DNA of 64,000 bases, taken from NCBI GenBank assembly GCA_003235365.1, contig QJWJ01000431.1, positions 22,111 through 86,110 of the forward strand. Direction: 5' to 3'. Every line of letters begins with the position of its first letter. The first letter of the stretch is position 1. This document shows positions 9,633-18,646 of this stretch, piece after piece. A model generated the notes under the pieces. It was not told the DNA's origin and did not search any database. It worked only from the letters and a program-made list of their open reading frames with translations. Source of the DNA: Deltaproteobacteria bacterium. Lineage in GTDB: Bacteria; Myxococcota_A; Polyangia; Polyangiales; Polyangiaceae. A program made the translations under genes and the position numbers.

Positions 9633-12575
9633 ATGATGCTTCGTAAGCTTGGGGTGTTTGTTGGATTGTGTTCCGTGGTTTCGCTCGCATGCGCGACCAA
9701 GGACGAGCAAAAGACAGGGCAGCCCGTCGAACAGGACTCGGGGGGCGCGGACACCGACGACACGCCGCAAACAGACGATGGGCAAGAGCCGAGCGATGCC
9801 GGCACCCCGCCGGTCGACGCCAGCGCGGACGATGAGGACTCGGGCTCCGGGTTCGTTGCCAACGCCAACGAAGGCGGCGTGGACATCGTGGTCCCCGACG
9901 CCGGCCAGACCTTCTCGGTCAGCGGCACGCTCAAAGTCGGCAAGACTCTCTACACCGACACCGACACCGCCAACGTCGACAACATCCGGATCCGTAACGA
10001 TTCGGTCGATCCCGACGATCCATCCCAAGACACATCGCAGCTCATTTCGAGCCCCAGCACCGTGGGCGGCTACATTGGCCCAATCCCCAAGTTGGACGCC
10101 GATGGTGAACCGATCCAGATCGGTGAAGACGACGACGGGATCCCCATCTACGAAACCATTCCCGACGACGTCGACTACTACCGCGTGACGCTGGCGGCAG
10201 GGCAAGCGGTCACGTTGTTTCGCGCCGAAGCATCGAAACCGTCTACTCCGTTGGCGGATCTCGACTTGTTCTTGCTCGACATCAAGACCAAGGAGATCGT
10301 CGAGGACTCCCAAGGCGCCGGGGACAAGGAACAGGTCGTGGCGAAGACCACGAACACTTATTGGGTCGCGGTTCAGCGCTACGACGAAATGGGCGAACCC
10401 CCTGACGGTCAAGCCATCTACTCGTTGGCAGTCGGCATCACTCAGCCGTCGGCAACCCAGATGAGCATCAACTCCCAACGGTTGAGCGAAAACTGGGACG
10501 CCGTGCCGTTCGAGGTGGTGGTGGCGCCGTCGTTTGGGCCGCAGAGTGCGGAACTCGCTCAGCTGGTCAAACCCATCAATCCCGTCGATGAGACGGGGTA
10601 CCAACTGATGCGCATCGACGATGGTTCACCGATCCTTCCCCAAGGCGGTTCGGCGGCCCGGCAGAGTCTGATGGCGATCAAGAAGCTGCGAAAGATGAGC
10701 GGCCTAGCGAGCGTTTGGCCCAATTACAGGTACCAGCGGCTCGGCGCGCCGGTCGTCGACGATCCGCTGCTGTCGTCTCAGTGGCACTACGACCAGATCG
10801 ACCTTGCCCCGGCGTGGGCGGCGTCCGATCTCACCGCCAACGGCAAACGCGGGCAGGGGGTCGTGGTCGCCGTGCTCGATACGGGCGTTGCGCTGGGCCA
10901 TCCGGACTTCGTCAACGGCGACGGCAGCAGTCAGCTCACCGACACGGGGTTCGACCTCATTTCCGACCTGGACGTCGCGGCGGACGGCGACGGCCCTGAC
11001 AACAACCCCGACGACCCCGGCGACGGTCGCAGTCAGGGTGACAGCTCGTTCCATGGTACACACTGCGCCGGCACCATCGCCGCTGCGACGAACAACGGCG
11101 TGGGCGCCGCTGGCGTTGCCCCCAACGCCAAGATCATGCCAGTGCGCGTCCTGGGCCGTGGCGGAGGAACGTTGGAAGACATCCGTCAGGGTGTGCTGTA
11201 CGCCGCGGGGCTGGACAACTCCACGGGAGAGAAGCCGTCGCGCAAGGCAGACATCATCAGCATGAGCCTCGGCGGGCCCGGTGTCAGCGACGCGATGACG
11301 GCGGCAGTTGCCGCTGCCAACGCCGAAGGCGTGATCGTCATTGCAGCCGCAGGCAACTCGAACGCGCCCGCCGACTTCTTCAGCCCCGCAGGTGTGCCCG
11401 GGGTGATCACCGTGTCGGCGACCGATTTCAACCGCGAAAAGGCCTTCTATTCGAACTTTGGAAACGGGACTGGCGTGGTGGACGTGGCCGCACCCGGTGG
11501 TGACACCGGTGCCGATGCGAACCTGGACGGGCAACCCGACGGTGTCGTCAGTTTGGTGTTCAAGAACAACGGCAATACCCAATACGCCTCGTACCAAGGC
11601 ACGTCGATGGCGTGTCCGCACGTGGCAGGCGTCGCGGCCCTGATGAAGTCGATCTGGCCGGAAATGGGGCCGCAGCAGTTCCGCCAAGCGTTGCCCAGCA
11701 TCACCATCGACATCGGTGACGAAGGAGAGGATCCCGTGTTCGGTCACGGCCTGATCAACGCGAACCTCGCCGTTGCTTTCGCCATGGAACAGGCCGGTGA
11801 AGAGGTCTCGACGGATCCCGTGCTGAGCCTGTCGACGACTGTCCTCGACTTCGGGGGTGACCTCACCAGCATGCCACTGGCGATTGGAAACACCGGTCAG
11901 GGGACGCTCGAGATTACCGCGGTCACGCCGAGCGAGCCGTGGGTGTTGCTCGATGCGGGCGGTCTCGAAGAGGGGACCAACACGATCAGCGTCCAGAGAA
12001 ATGCGTTGAGCGAGGGCGTGAATACGGCATCGATCACCGTGGAGAGCAACGGTGGGACTCAGGTCATTTCCGTGCGCGTGTTCGTGGGTGAAGAGCCGAC
12101 TGGAGGCGACATCGGGCTGGTTTACGTGCTGCTCGTCGATCCGACGTCGGGTGATCAAATGGCGCAAACTGCGACCGCGCTCGACGTGGGGTATGCGTTC
12201 GAACTCGAAGACGTCCCCGCGGGCAAGTACTACCTCGTGGCCGGCACCGATCAACGCGACACGTTCTTCTTGGGCAACGATGGCGACGCCTACGGGGCGT
12301 TCCCCGTCGCTCAGGATCCGCAGCTCATCTGTCGCTTCCAACCCGAAGATGATCCCGAATGCCCACAACTCACTGACGCCGAAAAGGCGGATCCGAATCT
12401 CACCGGCGTGACGATTCCGATTCAGTACCTGCTCGATCTCGGCGCGGAACAGGAAGAAACCGAGGACGTTTCCGACGCCGACGGGGGAGTGACGGTGTCG
12501 GGTTTCTCGGTGGCCATGACGCCGACGAAGCGCCCCATGCGCATCCGCCGCGCCAAGCTCGAACGCCATCACTGA
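9633..12575 (+). CDS. Subtilisin-like serine protease, large lipoprotein
   Basis: A 980-residue S8 peptidase. The leader ends in a lipobox (VSLAC), so it should be exported and lipid-anchored. After a Thr/Asp-rich linker, residues about 90-280 contain a PPC-like beta domain (DVDYYRVTLAAGQAVTLF). The catalytic domain follows with Asp416 (VVAVLDTGVALGHPDF), His474 (FHGTHCAGTIAA), oxyanion Asn575 (AAAGNS) and Ser658 (GTSMACPHVAGVAAL), all present, so it should be active. At about 735-825 is a BACON/choice-of-anchor type domain (LDFGG...LAIGNTGQGTLEI), then a C-terminal beta domain. The ATG-ATG start is preceded by AGGAG. Likely extracellular or periplasmic proteolysis, in keeping with predatory or saprophytic life. 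Confidence 0.92.
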   Translation: MMLRKLGVFVGLCSVVSLACATKDEQKTGQPVEQDSGGADTDDTPQTDDGQEPSDAGTPPVDASADDEDSGSGFVANANEGGVDIVVPDAGQTFSVSGTLKVGKTLYTDTDTANVDNIRIRNDSVDPDDPSQDTSQLISSPSTVGGYIGPIPKLDADGEPIQIGEDDDGIPIYETIPDDVDYYRVTLAAGQAVTLFRAEASKPSTPLADLDLFLLDIKTKEIVEDSQGAGDKEQVVAKTTNTYWVAVQRYDEMGEPPDGQAIYSLAVGITQPSATQMSINSQRLSENWDAVPFEVVVAPSFGPQSAELAQLVKPINPVDETGYQLMRIDDGSPILPQGGSAARQSLMAIKKLRKMSGLASVWPNYRYQRLGAPVVDDPLLSSQWHYDQIDLAPAWAASDLTANGKRGQGVVVAVLDTGVALGHPDFVNGDGSSQLTDTGFDLISDLDVAADGDGPDNNPDDPGDGRSQGDSSFHGTHCAGTIAAATNNGVGAAGVAPNAKIMPVRVLGRGGGTLEDIRQGVLYAAGLDNSTGEKPSRKADIISMSLGGPGVSDAMTAAVAAANAEGVIVIAAAGNSNAPADFFSPAGVPGVITVSATDFNREKAFYSNFGNGTGVVDVAAPGGDTGADANLDGQPDGVVSLVFKNNGNTQYASYQGTSMACPHVAGVAALMKSIWPEMGPQQFRQALPSITIDIGDEGEDPVFGHGLINANLAVAFAMEQAGEEVSTDPVLSLSTTVLDFGGDLTSMPLAIGNTGQGTLEITAVTPSEPWVLLDAGGLEEGTNTISVQRNALSEGVNTASITVESNGGTQVISVRVFVGEEPTGGDIGLVYVLLVDPTSGDQMAQTATALDVGYAFELEDVPAGKYYLVAGTDQRDTFFLGNDGDAYGAFPVAQDPQLICRFQPEDDPECPQLTDAEKADPNLTGVTIPIQYLLDLGAEQEETEDVSDADGGVTVSGFSVAMTPTKRPMRIRRAKLERHH

Positions 12576-12880
12576 GGAAGAGCATCCGTCGCTCCCGTCT
12601 CTGACGGGAAGCGACGGTGCCGGGCGCTCCTCGCCATTGCAGGAACCTGGGGCGGCGTGGGACAGTGAGGAGGCGCGATGGGCTCGCTTGCGTCGACCGC
12701 AATCACGACACCGAGTGTTCGGCGGAGGCGATCGTCATCGAAGGAGTCTCGGCTGCGCGGTGGCGTCCATCGACGTCACAATGCCGGCGCGAGCGCATCC
12801 CCCCATTTGCCCTCGCCCGGTGGATTTGCGATGGAGGGTAAGCGGTTTGTTGCTACACAGACGGCATGAGGAACCGAGCC
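12576..12880. other. Intergenic region with terminator-like hairpin
   Basis: 305 bases between the subtilase and the eight-Cys lipoprotein. It holds the hairpin at 12586-12617. A weak small frame at 12678-12869 has a good AGGAGG upstream but an unprotein-like composition. No RNA gene recognised. Confidence 0.4.
12586..12617 (+). terminator. Terminator-like hairpin after the subtilase gene
   Basis: A 14-bp stem (CCGTCGCTCCCGTC against GACGGGAAGCGACGG) with one bulged A and a 3-4 base loop, starting 10 bases after the stop. It lacks a following T-run, so it may act as an mRNA end stabiliser or weak terminator. Confidence 0.5.
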
Positions 12881-13252
12881 ATGACGAACGGGTGGGGGGG
12901 GCTGCGGCGTTGCGTTTGGACCGCGACGGTCGCGAGTTTGGCGGCACTGGGGTGCAATGCCTGCAATTCAACCCCAGAGGCTAACACACCGCCGACGGTG
13001 ACCGTTCCGTCGGCGAGTGAGTCAGGGTCGGGCGCTGGTGGGGCCGCGCCAGCCCCCGCTCCGTGTCAGACCGGAGGCTGCTCGGGAGAGTTGTGCCAGG
13101 AGCCGGGGACGTCGGCACCAACGTTCACCACGTGCGAGTACAAGCGCGAATGGGATTGTTACAAAACAGCGACCTGTGGCAGGGACGCGAACGGGCAGTG
13201 CAACTGGGTAACGACCCCCGAGCTCGAAAAGTGCCTGGCCGTGTCGCGCTGA
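12881..13252 (+). CDS. Eight-cysteine-cluster lipoprotein
   Basis: About 123 residues. A leader with hydrophobic core ends in LAALGC (lipobox), followed by a Pro/Ser/Ala linker and a small C-terminal domain with exactly eight Cys: CQTGGC, GELC, TTC, WDC, ATC, GQC and EKC. The spacing and the flanking residues (GCSGELC, CYKTATC, DANGQCNW, TPELEKCL) fit the eight-cysteine-cluster domain of myxobacterial secreted proteins, presumably disulfide-stabilised. Function unknown. The ATG at 12881 has GAGGA 8-9 bases upstream and is preferred to the ATG at 12866. Confidence 0.72.
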   Translation: MTNGWGGLRRCVWTATVASLAALGCNACNSTPEANTPPTVTVPSASESGSGAGGAAPAPAPCQTGGCSGELCQEPGTSAPTFTTCEYKREWDCYKTATCGRDANGQCNWVTTPELEKCLAVSR

Positions 13253-13631
13253 GTCATCGCACCATCGCTCTTCTTGCGGTTGCCGGCGCTTGGGGTGCTT
13301 TGCCAGCGTGACTTCGGGCGGGCTTCCATCGCTGGTGTTTCCGCTCGCTGAGCACGGCGACCACCGAGGAAGCACCAGAATTGCAGAGAGTGCCGAGGCA
13401 GATTTCGCGCAACCGAGCTGAGTTGCCCACCGCTCACCCGTCGGGGTAACGGAGAGCCGGTCCAGATCTCTCTGCCGAGGCACAAGAGCGGCAATCATGT
13501 TGATTGCCGCGACAAATCAACAACCCAGAGCACCGAGCTAGAGTGCCCGAACGTGGCCCCGAAAAACACCCTCACCCCCGCTGGGGCTATTTTTCTGGGC
13601 ATTTCCGCGCACCGGCAAACTGATCAGTGCT
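13253..13631. other. Convergent intergenic region
   Basis: 379 bases between two convergent lipoprotein genes. The clear structure is the perfect inverted repeat at 13488-13510. Around 13575-13595 a short GC hairpin (CCCC-GCT-GGGG) is followed by CTATTTTT on the plus strand, a weak terminator candidate for the upstream gene. No coding frame with protein-like composition. Confidence 0.4.
13488..13510. repeat. Perfect 10-bp inverted repeat (hairpin)
   Basis: GCGGCAATCA, loop TGT, TGATTGCCGC. It lies between convergent genes, so a bidirectional terminator or an mRNA-end hairpin is the simplest reading; there is no T-run on either side. Confidence 0.5.
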
Positions 13632-14204
13632 CTAGTCCTGGCCGGGGAGGCGCTTTTTCGACACACCCTTCCGCTCGCGAAACTTGCGCTCCACCTTGGG
13701 AGGATTCGTCGTCGGTGGAGGGGTAGTCGCTTTCGGCGGCGTGGTCGCGACGGGTGGGGGTTTTGGCACCAACGACTTGGTGTCGTCTTTCGGTGGAGTC
13801 GTGGTTTTCGGTGGAGTCGTGGTCTTTGGAGGAGTTGCCGTCTTCGGTGGTTCTTTGGGCGGTGTCGTCGACTTGGGAGTCGAGGCAGCCGGCGGCGTGT
13901 CGACCAAGCCCTTCTTTTCCGAAGGCGGAGCAGAGAGGGCGGGGGGAGGCGCGGAGCCTGCCGCTTCCGCGGGGCCGGACGCTTCGGCTGCAGGGTTCGG
14001 TGCTTTGGCGGGATCTTCGTCCTCGTCGTTTTCTCCGTTCGCCTCTTCCTCGATGGGTTCGATGGCGGCCGGCGTCGGTGCCGGTTCGGCGGCGAGCTGC
14101 TGGCTGCCGACCTCTTCTTCCGCGGGCTTCTTGCAGCCCACGGCGAGACCCAAGCCGAACAGAAGAACGAAAGACGACAGCGAACCACGGCCAAGATTGC
14201 TCAT
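13632..14204 (-). CDS. Proline/lysine-rich lipoprotein with hexapeptide repeats
   Basis: 190 residues from the ATG at 14204, which has GGAG about seven bases upstream; the frame is open to 14300 but that part lacks a signal. The leader ends in LAVGC (Cys24), a lipobox. The mature part is low complexity: Glu/Ala-rich, then Pro/Ser, then tandem TTTPPK-type hexapeptides at about 115-140, and a basic C-terminus (RKFRERKGVSKKRLPG). Pro/Lys repeats after a lipid anchor suggest a periplasm- or wall-spanning tether. No enzymatic domain and no family recognised. Confidence 0.6.
   Translation of the reverse strand: MSNLGRGSLSSFVLLFGLGLAVGCKKPAEEEVGSQQLAAEPAPTPAAIEPIEEEANGENDEDEDPAKAPNPAAEASGPAEAAGSAPPPALSAPPSEKKGLVDTPPAASTPKSTTPPKEPPKTATPPKTTTPPKTTTPPKDDTKSLVPKPPPVATTPPKATTPPPTTNPPKVERKFRERKGVSKKRLPGQD
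13789..13860 (-). repeat. Four 18-bp in-frame tandem repeats
   Basis: Units begin at 13789, 13807, 13825 and 13843. The first two are nearly identical (plus-strand TTCGGTGGAGTCGTGGT) and the others are degenerate. On the minus strand they encode the TTTPPK-like hexapeptides of the lipoprotein. Confidence 0.8.
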
Positions 14205-14559
14205 TCGATACTCCATCCTCGCCCTAACTACGTCCGAACCCTCGGTGGACTCCCCAGGCGTGACAGAAAGTACCACGCTCATCGCCTCCGCAGGCTGCAA
14301 AAAACTGCCACGGGGCGGCCCGGCTCGACTGTTCTGGTTCCCGAGTCACGCTTCGGGCCAGCGGCGATCACCGGGTCCGTGAAACTGGTGACTTGCAGAA
14401 GATCGGCGCGACCTCAACGGGCCTCCTCGAAGCCGCGCCGGTGTGTGTGATCGTCGCCGACTGCCCACGTGCGCCCCAGCGGCGACTCGTACTGCTTCGC
14501 CCAAGGGCGTCCGATGCGTCGCGTGACGGCGGTCGACCCGGACCTGCCGAGCGCGTCCG
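14205..14559. other. Intergenic region upstream of the Pro-rich lipoprotein
   Basis: 355 bases between the end of nth and the lipoprotein start, both on the minus strand. It must hold the lipoprotein promoter, but no hexamers stand out. No RNA gene and no convincing small coding frame seen. Confidence 0.35.
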
Positions 14560-15408
14560 TCAGGATCGCTTGGTCGAGCGCGCCGCCTTCTTGGAGGAAC
14601 GGACGGACGACGTGCGCGACGACTTCGGGCTTTGCGGGGCCTTGCCCGGTGTCGCAGCTTGGCCAGACGCCGCTTTGGTTTTCGGTTGCGCTTTGCCTTT
14701 GCGCGGGGGTGCCGTAGATGGTTCCAGCGGTGGCGGTCGCTTGGGCGGTTTGCGGCCGACGTTCTCGGCGGCAAACGCACTGGGGCACGTGTCGCTGATT
14801 GAACAACTGGCGCACGCGGGTTTACGAGCGGTGCAGATCCGCCGTCCGTGGAAAATCAGGGTGTGGGATAGGTTATCCCACTGATCGCGCGGAAACAGCG
14901 TCATCAGATCCGACTCGATCTTGTCGGGTGTCGTGTTCTTCGTCCAACCGAGTCGTTGCGAGATGCGCTGGACGTGCGTGTCGACGACCACGCCTGCCGG
15001 GGCGCCAAACGCGACACCGAGCACGACGTTGGCCGTCTTTCTACCGACCCCGGGTAGTGCCACGAGGTCGTCCAGATTGCAGGGGACTTCGCCGCCGTGT
15101 CGTTGCTGCAACCGCTGTGAAAGGCCGACGATGTTCTTGGCCTTCTGTCGAAACATCCCGAGACGGCCGAGCGCCTGTTCCACGTCAGCCGTCGCCGCGC
15201 TGCCGAGCGCCTCGGGATCGGGCCAGCGCCGAAACAGCTCGGGCGTGACCTGATTGACGGCGACGTCGGTGCTCTGCGCGCTCAGCACCGTGGCGACGAG
15301 CAGTTCGAACGCGGAGCGGTGGTCGAGTTCGCAGTGGGCGTCGGGGTGCGCCGTTTGCAGGGCTCGGAACGTATCCGGTGCGTTCTTCTGCGCCTTGGAC
15401 TTGGTCAC
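14560..15408 (-). CDS. nth: Endonuclease III with basic C-terminal tail
   Basis: DNA glycosylase/AP lyase of base-excision repair acting on oxidised pyrimidines. Residues 1-212 match the family: the HhH motif LPGVGRKTANVVL with the catalytic Lys124, Asp143 in VVDTHVQRISQRLG, and the [4Fe-4S] cluster loop with Cys192, Cys199, Cys202 and Cys208 in the C-x6-C-x2-C-x5-C pattern. Beyond the usual end, about 70 residues of Lys/Pro/Ser/Arg-rich, disordered sequence are added, probably a nonspecific DNA-binding tail. It is 68 bases downstream of gyrA on the same strand and could be read from it. Confidence 0.94.
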   Translation of the reverse strand: MTKSKAQKNAPDTFRALQTAHPDAHCELDHRSAFELLVATVLSAQSTDVAVNQVTPELFRRWPDPEALGSAATADVEQALGRLGMFRQKAKNIVGLSQRLQQRHGGEVPCNLDDLVALPGVGRKTANVVLGVAFGAPAGVVVDTHVQRISQRLGWTKNTTPDKIESDLMTLFPRDQWDNLSHTLIFHGRRICTARKPACASCSISDTCPSAFAAENVGRKPPKRPPPLEPSTAPPRKGKAQPKTKAASGQAATPGKAPQSPKSSRTSSVRSSKKAARSTKRS

Positions 15409-15476
15409 TGTTCGCCTGGCGTTGGGGCCTCTTCAGGGGGCGTTGGAGTGCTCACATGCAGCGAGCGCCCTGGGGG

Positions 15477-18239
15477 TCATGTCTCGTCGTCGCCGTCGTC
15501 CGAATCGTCCTCCGCGACATCATCATCGGCAGCAGATTCGGGGTCATCCGAGTCCGGGCCGTCTGTGTCGTCTGGCTCCGTACTGTCGAGGTCCGTGCTG
15601 TCGACGCTCGAGTCTTCGTCGCCCTCGCTAGAAGCGGGGGTGGCGTCGTCACCGGTCGCTGCGGGGGGCAGCACGCTCGCGGCCGCCTCGGCACTCGCCA
15701 ATGCCTCATCGTCGTCGTCGTCCTCGATGGCTTCGATGGCGACCACCCGCTCGTCGTCGGCGACGTTCATCACACGCACGCCCTGCGCGTTGCGGCCCGT
15801 TTCGCGGATTTCGGAAACTCGCGTGCGCAACGTCTGGGCTCGGTCCGTCATGATCATCACCTGATGATCGGGGTGAATGAGCGCGATCCCCACCACTGGA
15901 CCGTTCCGCTCACTGGCGTCGATCAAGATGATGCCCTTGCCGCCGCGGCGCTGCGTGCGGAAGTCTTCCAGTGGCGTGCGCTTGCCGTAGCCGCGGGCGC
16001 AGATCGTGAGCACTTGGGGTCGTTCGGGGTCAGTGATCGAGAAGCCGACGACTTCGTCGTCGGTGTCGAGTTCGATGGCTTTGACGCCCGCGGCGCCGCG
16101 GCCCATCGCCCGAACCTGCTGCTCGTCGAAGCGAATACTCTTGCCCTTCTTCGTCGCGATCAAGAACTCGCGTGTGCCGTCGGTCACCGCGGCGGCCAGC
16201 AGCTTGTCCTCTTCGGTGATCTTGACGCCGATGATGCCCTTCTCGCGGAAGTTCTGATAGTCGACCACCGCCGTCTTCTTGATCTGTCCCTTGCGGGTCA
16301 GCGTCGTGACGAACAAGCCTTCGTTGAACCCGGCCACGGGAGTGATGGCGCAGATGCGTTCGTCCTTCTCCATGCTGACGAAGTTGACGATGGCTCTGCC
16401 CTTGGCGTTCCGTGCCGCCTGGGGAATGGTGTATACCTTCTTGACGTACACCTTGCCCATGTCGCTGAAGAAGAACACGAACGAGTGCGTGGAGCACACG
16501 AACAGCTGCGTGACGAAGTCGTCATCGCGTGCCTCCATGCCGCGGTTGCCCTTGCCGCCACGTTTCTGTGCCTTGTAGGTACTCAGCGCCGTGCGCTTGA
16601 TGTACCCCTCGTGGGAGATGGTCACGACCATCTGCTCTTCTTGGATCAAATCTTCGACCTGGATCTCCGCCTCGTCTTCGATGATCTCGGTGCGGCGGTC
16701 TTCGCCGTATTCCTCGCGGATTTCCTTCAGCTCGTCGACGATGACGCCCATCAACAGTCCCTCGTCGGCGAGAATCGACGAGAGGTAGGCGATGCGGTCG
16801 CTCAATTCGCCGTACTCCTTGGCGAGTTTCTCTTGCTCGAGGCCCGTCAAGCGACTCAGGCGCATCTCCAGGATGGCTTTGGCTTGGCGCTCGCTGAGGC
16901 GGTAGTCGCCGCGTTCGCGGGCGCGGGCGATCTCCTCCTCGGGGCGGCCCGCGCGGCGCACGAATTCTTCGAGACCCTTGAGGGGTAGGGCCATCAAGCG
17001 CGTCCTGGCTTCGTCCGGGTCGACCGATTCGCGGATCGTCTTGATCACGACGTCGGTGTCCGTGGTGACCATGCCCAGACCTTCGACGAGTTCGCGTTGC
17101 GCTTCGGCCTTGGATAGCTCGTAGCGCGTGCGTCGACTGACCACCTCACGGCGGTGTTCGATGAACAGCTCGAGGATGTCTTTGATGTTGAGCACCGCTG
17201 GGCGCCCATTGACGATCGATAGGTTGATGACCCCGAACGTCGTCTGGCAATCGGTCATCGTGTAGAGCTGATTGAGCACGACCTGCGGGAAGACGTCCTT
17301 CTTCAGCTCGATGACGAGTCGCATGCCGTCGCGGTCGCTCTCGTCACGCGCCTCTTTGATGCCCTCGATGCGCTTCTCTCGGATGAGCTGCCCGATCTTG
17401 GCGTGGAGCCGTGCCTTGTTTACTTGGTACGGCAGTTCGGTGAAGACGATCTGTTCGCGGTCTTTGGCGCCGCGAACCGGTTCGACGATTGAGCGGCCGC
17501 GCATGACGATTGACCCGCGCCCCGTCGTTGCGGCCTGGAAGACGCCGACCCGGCCGTAGATGAAGCCGCCCGTTGGGAAGTCCGGCCCGGGCATGAATTG
17601 CATCAGCTCTTCGACGCGCGTTTGCGGATTGTCGATCAGGTGAATGGTGGCATCCAACACTTCGCGCAGGTTGTGCGGCGGAATGTTCGTCGCCATGCCC
17701 ACCGCGATGCCGCCCGAGCCGTTGACCAGCAGGTTCGGATAACGCGTCGGGAGAACGACCGGCTCCTCGCGGGATTCGTCGAAGGTCGCCGTGAAGTCGA
17801 CGGTGTCTTTCTCGATGTCCGCGAGCAATGCCGAGGCGATCTTCGCCAAGCGCGACTCGGTGTAGCGGTATGCCGCAGGTGGGTCGCCGTCGACCGAACC
17901 GAAGTTGCCCTGACCGTCGACCAGGGGATGGCGCATGCTGAAGGACTGGGCCATGCGCACCAACGCGTCGTAGACGCTGCTGTCGCCGTGTGGGTGGTAC
18001 TTGCCGAGCACCTCGCCCACGACCGCCGCACACTTTCGGTACGAAGTGCCCGCCGTCAGGTTGAGGTCCTTCATCGCGTAGAGGATGCGACGATGGACCG
18101 GCTTGAGGCCGTCGCGGACGTCGGGGATCGCCCGTCCGATGATGACGCTCATCGCGTAGTCCAAGTACGAGGTGGTCATCTCGTCTTGGAGGCTGATGGG
18201 GTGTTCGTTGTGGCTCTGCGTCGGGGTGTCTTCAGACAT
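15477..18239 (-). CDS. gyrA: DNA gyrase subunit A with long acidic tail
   Basis: Breakage-reunion subunit of gyrase (920 residues). The N-terminal domain contains the catalytic Tyr126 in AAYRYTESR and the quinolone region HPHGDSSVYDALVRMAQ with Ser87 and Asp91 at the positions of E. coli Ser83 and Asp87, so it is wild type there. The C-terminal pinwheel carries GyrA-box sequence (QRRGGKGI; a related QKRGGKGN occurs earlier). After about residue 830 there is a tail of some 90 residues made mostly of Asp, Ser, Glu, Ala and Thr, much longer than usual. No gyrB lies next to it. Confidence 0.96.
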   Translation of the reverse strand: MSEDTPTQSHNEHPISLQDEMTTSYLDYAMSVIIGRAIPDVRDGLKPVHRRILYAMKDLNLTAGTSYRKCAAVVGEVLGKYHPHGDSSVYDALVRMAQSFSMRHPLVDGQGNFGSVDGDPPAAYRYTESRLAKIASALLADIEKDTVDFTATFDESREEPVVLPTRYPNLLVNGSGGIAVGMATNIPPHNLREVLDATIHLIDNPQTRVEELMQFMPGPDFPTGGFIYGRVGVFQAATTGRGSIVMRGRSIVEPVRGAKDREQIVFTELPYQVNKARLHAKIGQLIREKRIEGIKEARDESDRDGMRLVIELKKDVFPQVVLNQLYTMTDCQTTFGVINLSIVNGRPAVLNIKDILELFIEHRREVVSRRTRYELSKAEAQRELVEGLGMVTTDTDVVIKTIRESVDPDEARTRLMALPLKGLEEFVRRAGRPEEEIARARERGDYRLSERQAKAILEMRLSRLTGLEQEKLAKEYGELSDRIAYLSSILADEGLLMGVIVDELKEIREEYGEDRRTEIIEDEAEIQVEDLIQEEQMVVTISHEGYIKRTALSTYKAQKRGGKGNRGMEARDDDFVTQLFVCSTHSFVFFFSDMGKVYVKKVYTIPQAARNAKGRAIVNFVSMEKDERICAITPVAGFNEGLFVTTLTRKGQIKKTAVVDYQNFREKGIIGVKITEEDKLLAAAVTDGTREFLIATKKGKSIRFDEQQVRAMGRGAAGVKAIELDTDDEVVGFSITDPERPQVLTICARGYGKRTPLEDFRTQRRGGKGIILIDASERNGPVVGIALIHPDHQVMIMTDRAQTLRTRVSEIRETGRNAQGVRVMNVADDERVVAIEAIEDDDDDEALASAEAAASVLPPAATGDDATPASSEGDEDSSVDSTDLDSTEPDDTDGPDSDDPESAADDDVAEDDSDDGDDET

Positions 18240-18646
18240 GTCGCTGTGCGTTCGGGGGCACGACCGCGACGTTTCGCGGCGTGAAAAGAGCGGCGTCCCT
18301 TATACTTCGAACGCCGCCGAAAAGGACTCAAAAAGCACCGTCGAACGTCACGAAAACGCGCTCATAAGCGTTCGAAATCGTATCTCTTTTTGGGGTCGGT
18401 TTTGGGCCTTTTTGCACGTGCCGCCAAGTGTGCGAAATGCGCGAATCACGGCGTCGTGTTCGCCGGCCGAAGACCGACGCTTCAGGGCGCTCGCGGGCAG
18501 TCGTCGAAGGCCTGCGTGCCGTTTCGGCGCTCGGGATCGAGTGCCAGTGGTGGCTGTGGGTTAGCGATTCGCGTCGTTGTCCGAGCTGTTCGGTCTGGGC
18601 GCGTGTCACAACTCACGCGGAGCGGTCCGTTCCGCGTCCCGGCTGC
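18240..18646. other. Regulatory region upstream of gyrA
   Basis: 407 bases between bamA and gyrA, both on the minus strand. Part (18300-18420) is A/T-richer than the surroundings. Three TTCGA-centred motifs occur at about 18306, 18340 and 18370, and a TATAAG on the minus strand (18304-18299) could be a gyrA -10 box, though no good -35 is at the right distance. The bamA end hairpin is at 18615-18637. Confidence 0.4.
18615..18637 (-). terminator. Hairpin just after bamA
   Basis: A 7-bp perfect stem (ACGCGGA/TCCGCGT) with a 9-base loop, 10 bases past the bamA stop. It is followed on the minus strand by GAGTTGTG, with no strong T-run, so a weak terminator at best. Confidence 0.35.

Noticed and set aside
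10704..12572. Long minus-strand frame opposite the subtilase
   Set aside because: No family pattern, His/Arg/Val-rich composition typical of antisense frames in GC-rich genes; the plus-strand protease has its full catalytic triad.
12678..12869. 63-codon frame with a strong AGGAGG ahead of the eight-Cys gene
   Set aside because: Arg/Ser/His-rich low-complexity protein without similarity or conserved pattern; the overlap with the ATG at 12866 could be chance.
13560..13600. Short hairpin with T-run as a real terminator
   Set aside because: Only four GC pairs and about 320 bases from the upstream stop; kept only as a remark in the region note.
15378..16988. Long plus-strand frame opposite gyrA
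   Set aside because: Antisense to the acidic tail and C-terminal domain of gyrA; composition is biased and shows no motif.
18300..18390. LexA/SOS-like boxes in the gyrA leader
   Set aside because: The TTCGA motifs do not form the CGAAC-N4-GTTCG spacing and no repressor gene is near.
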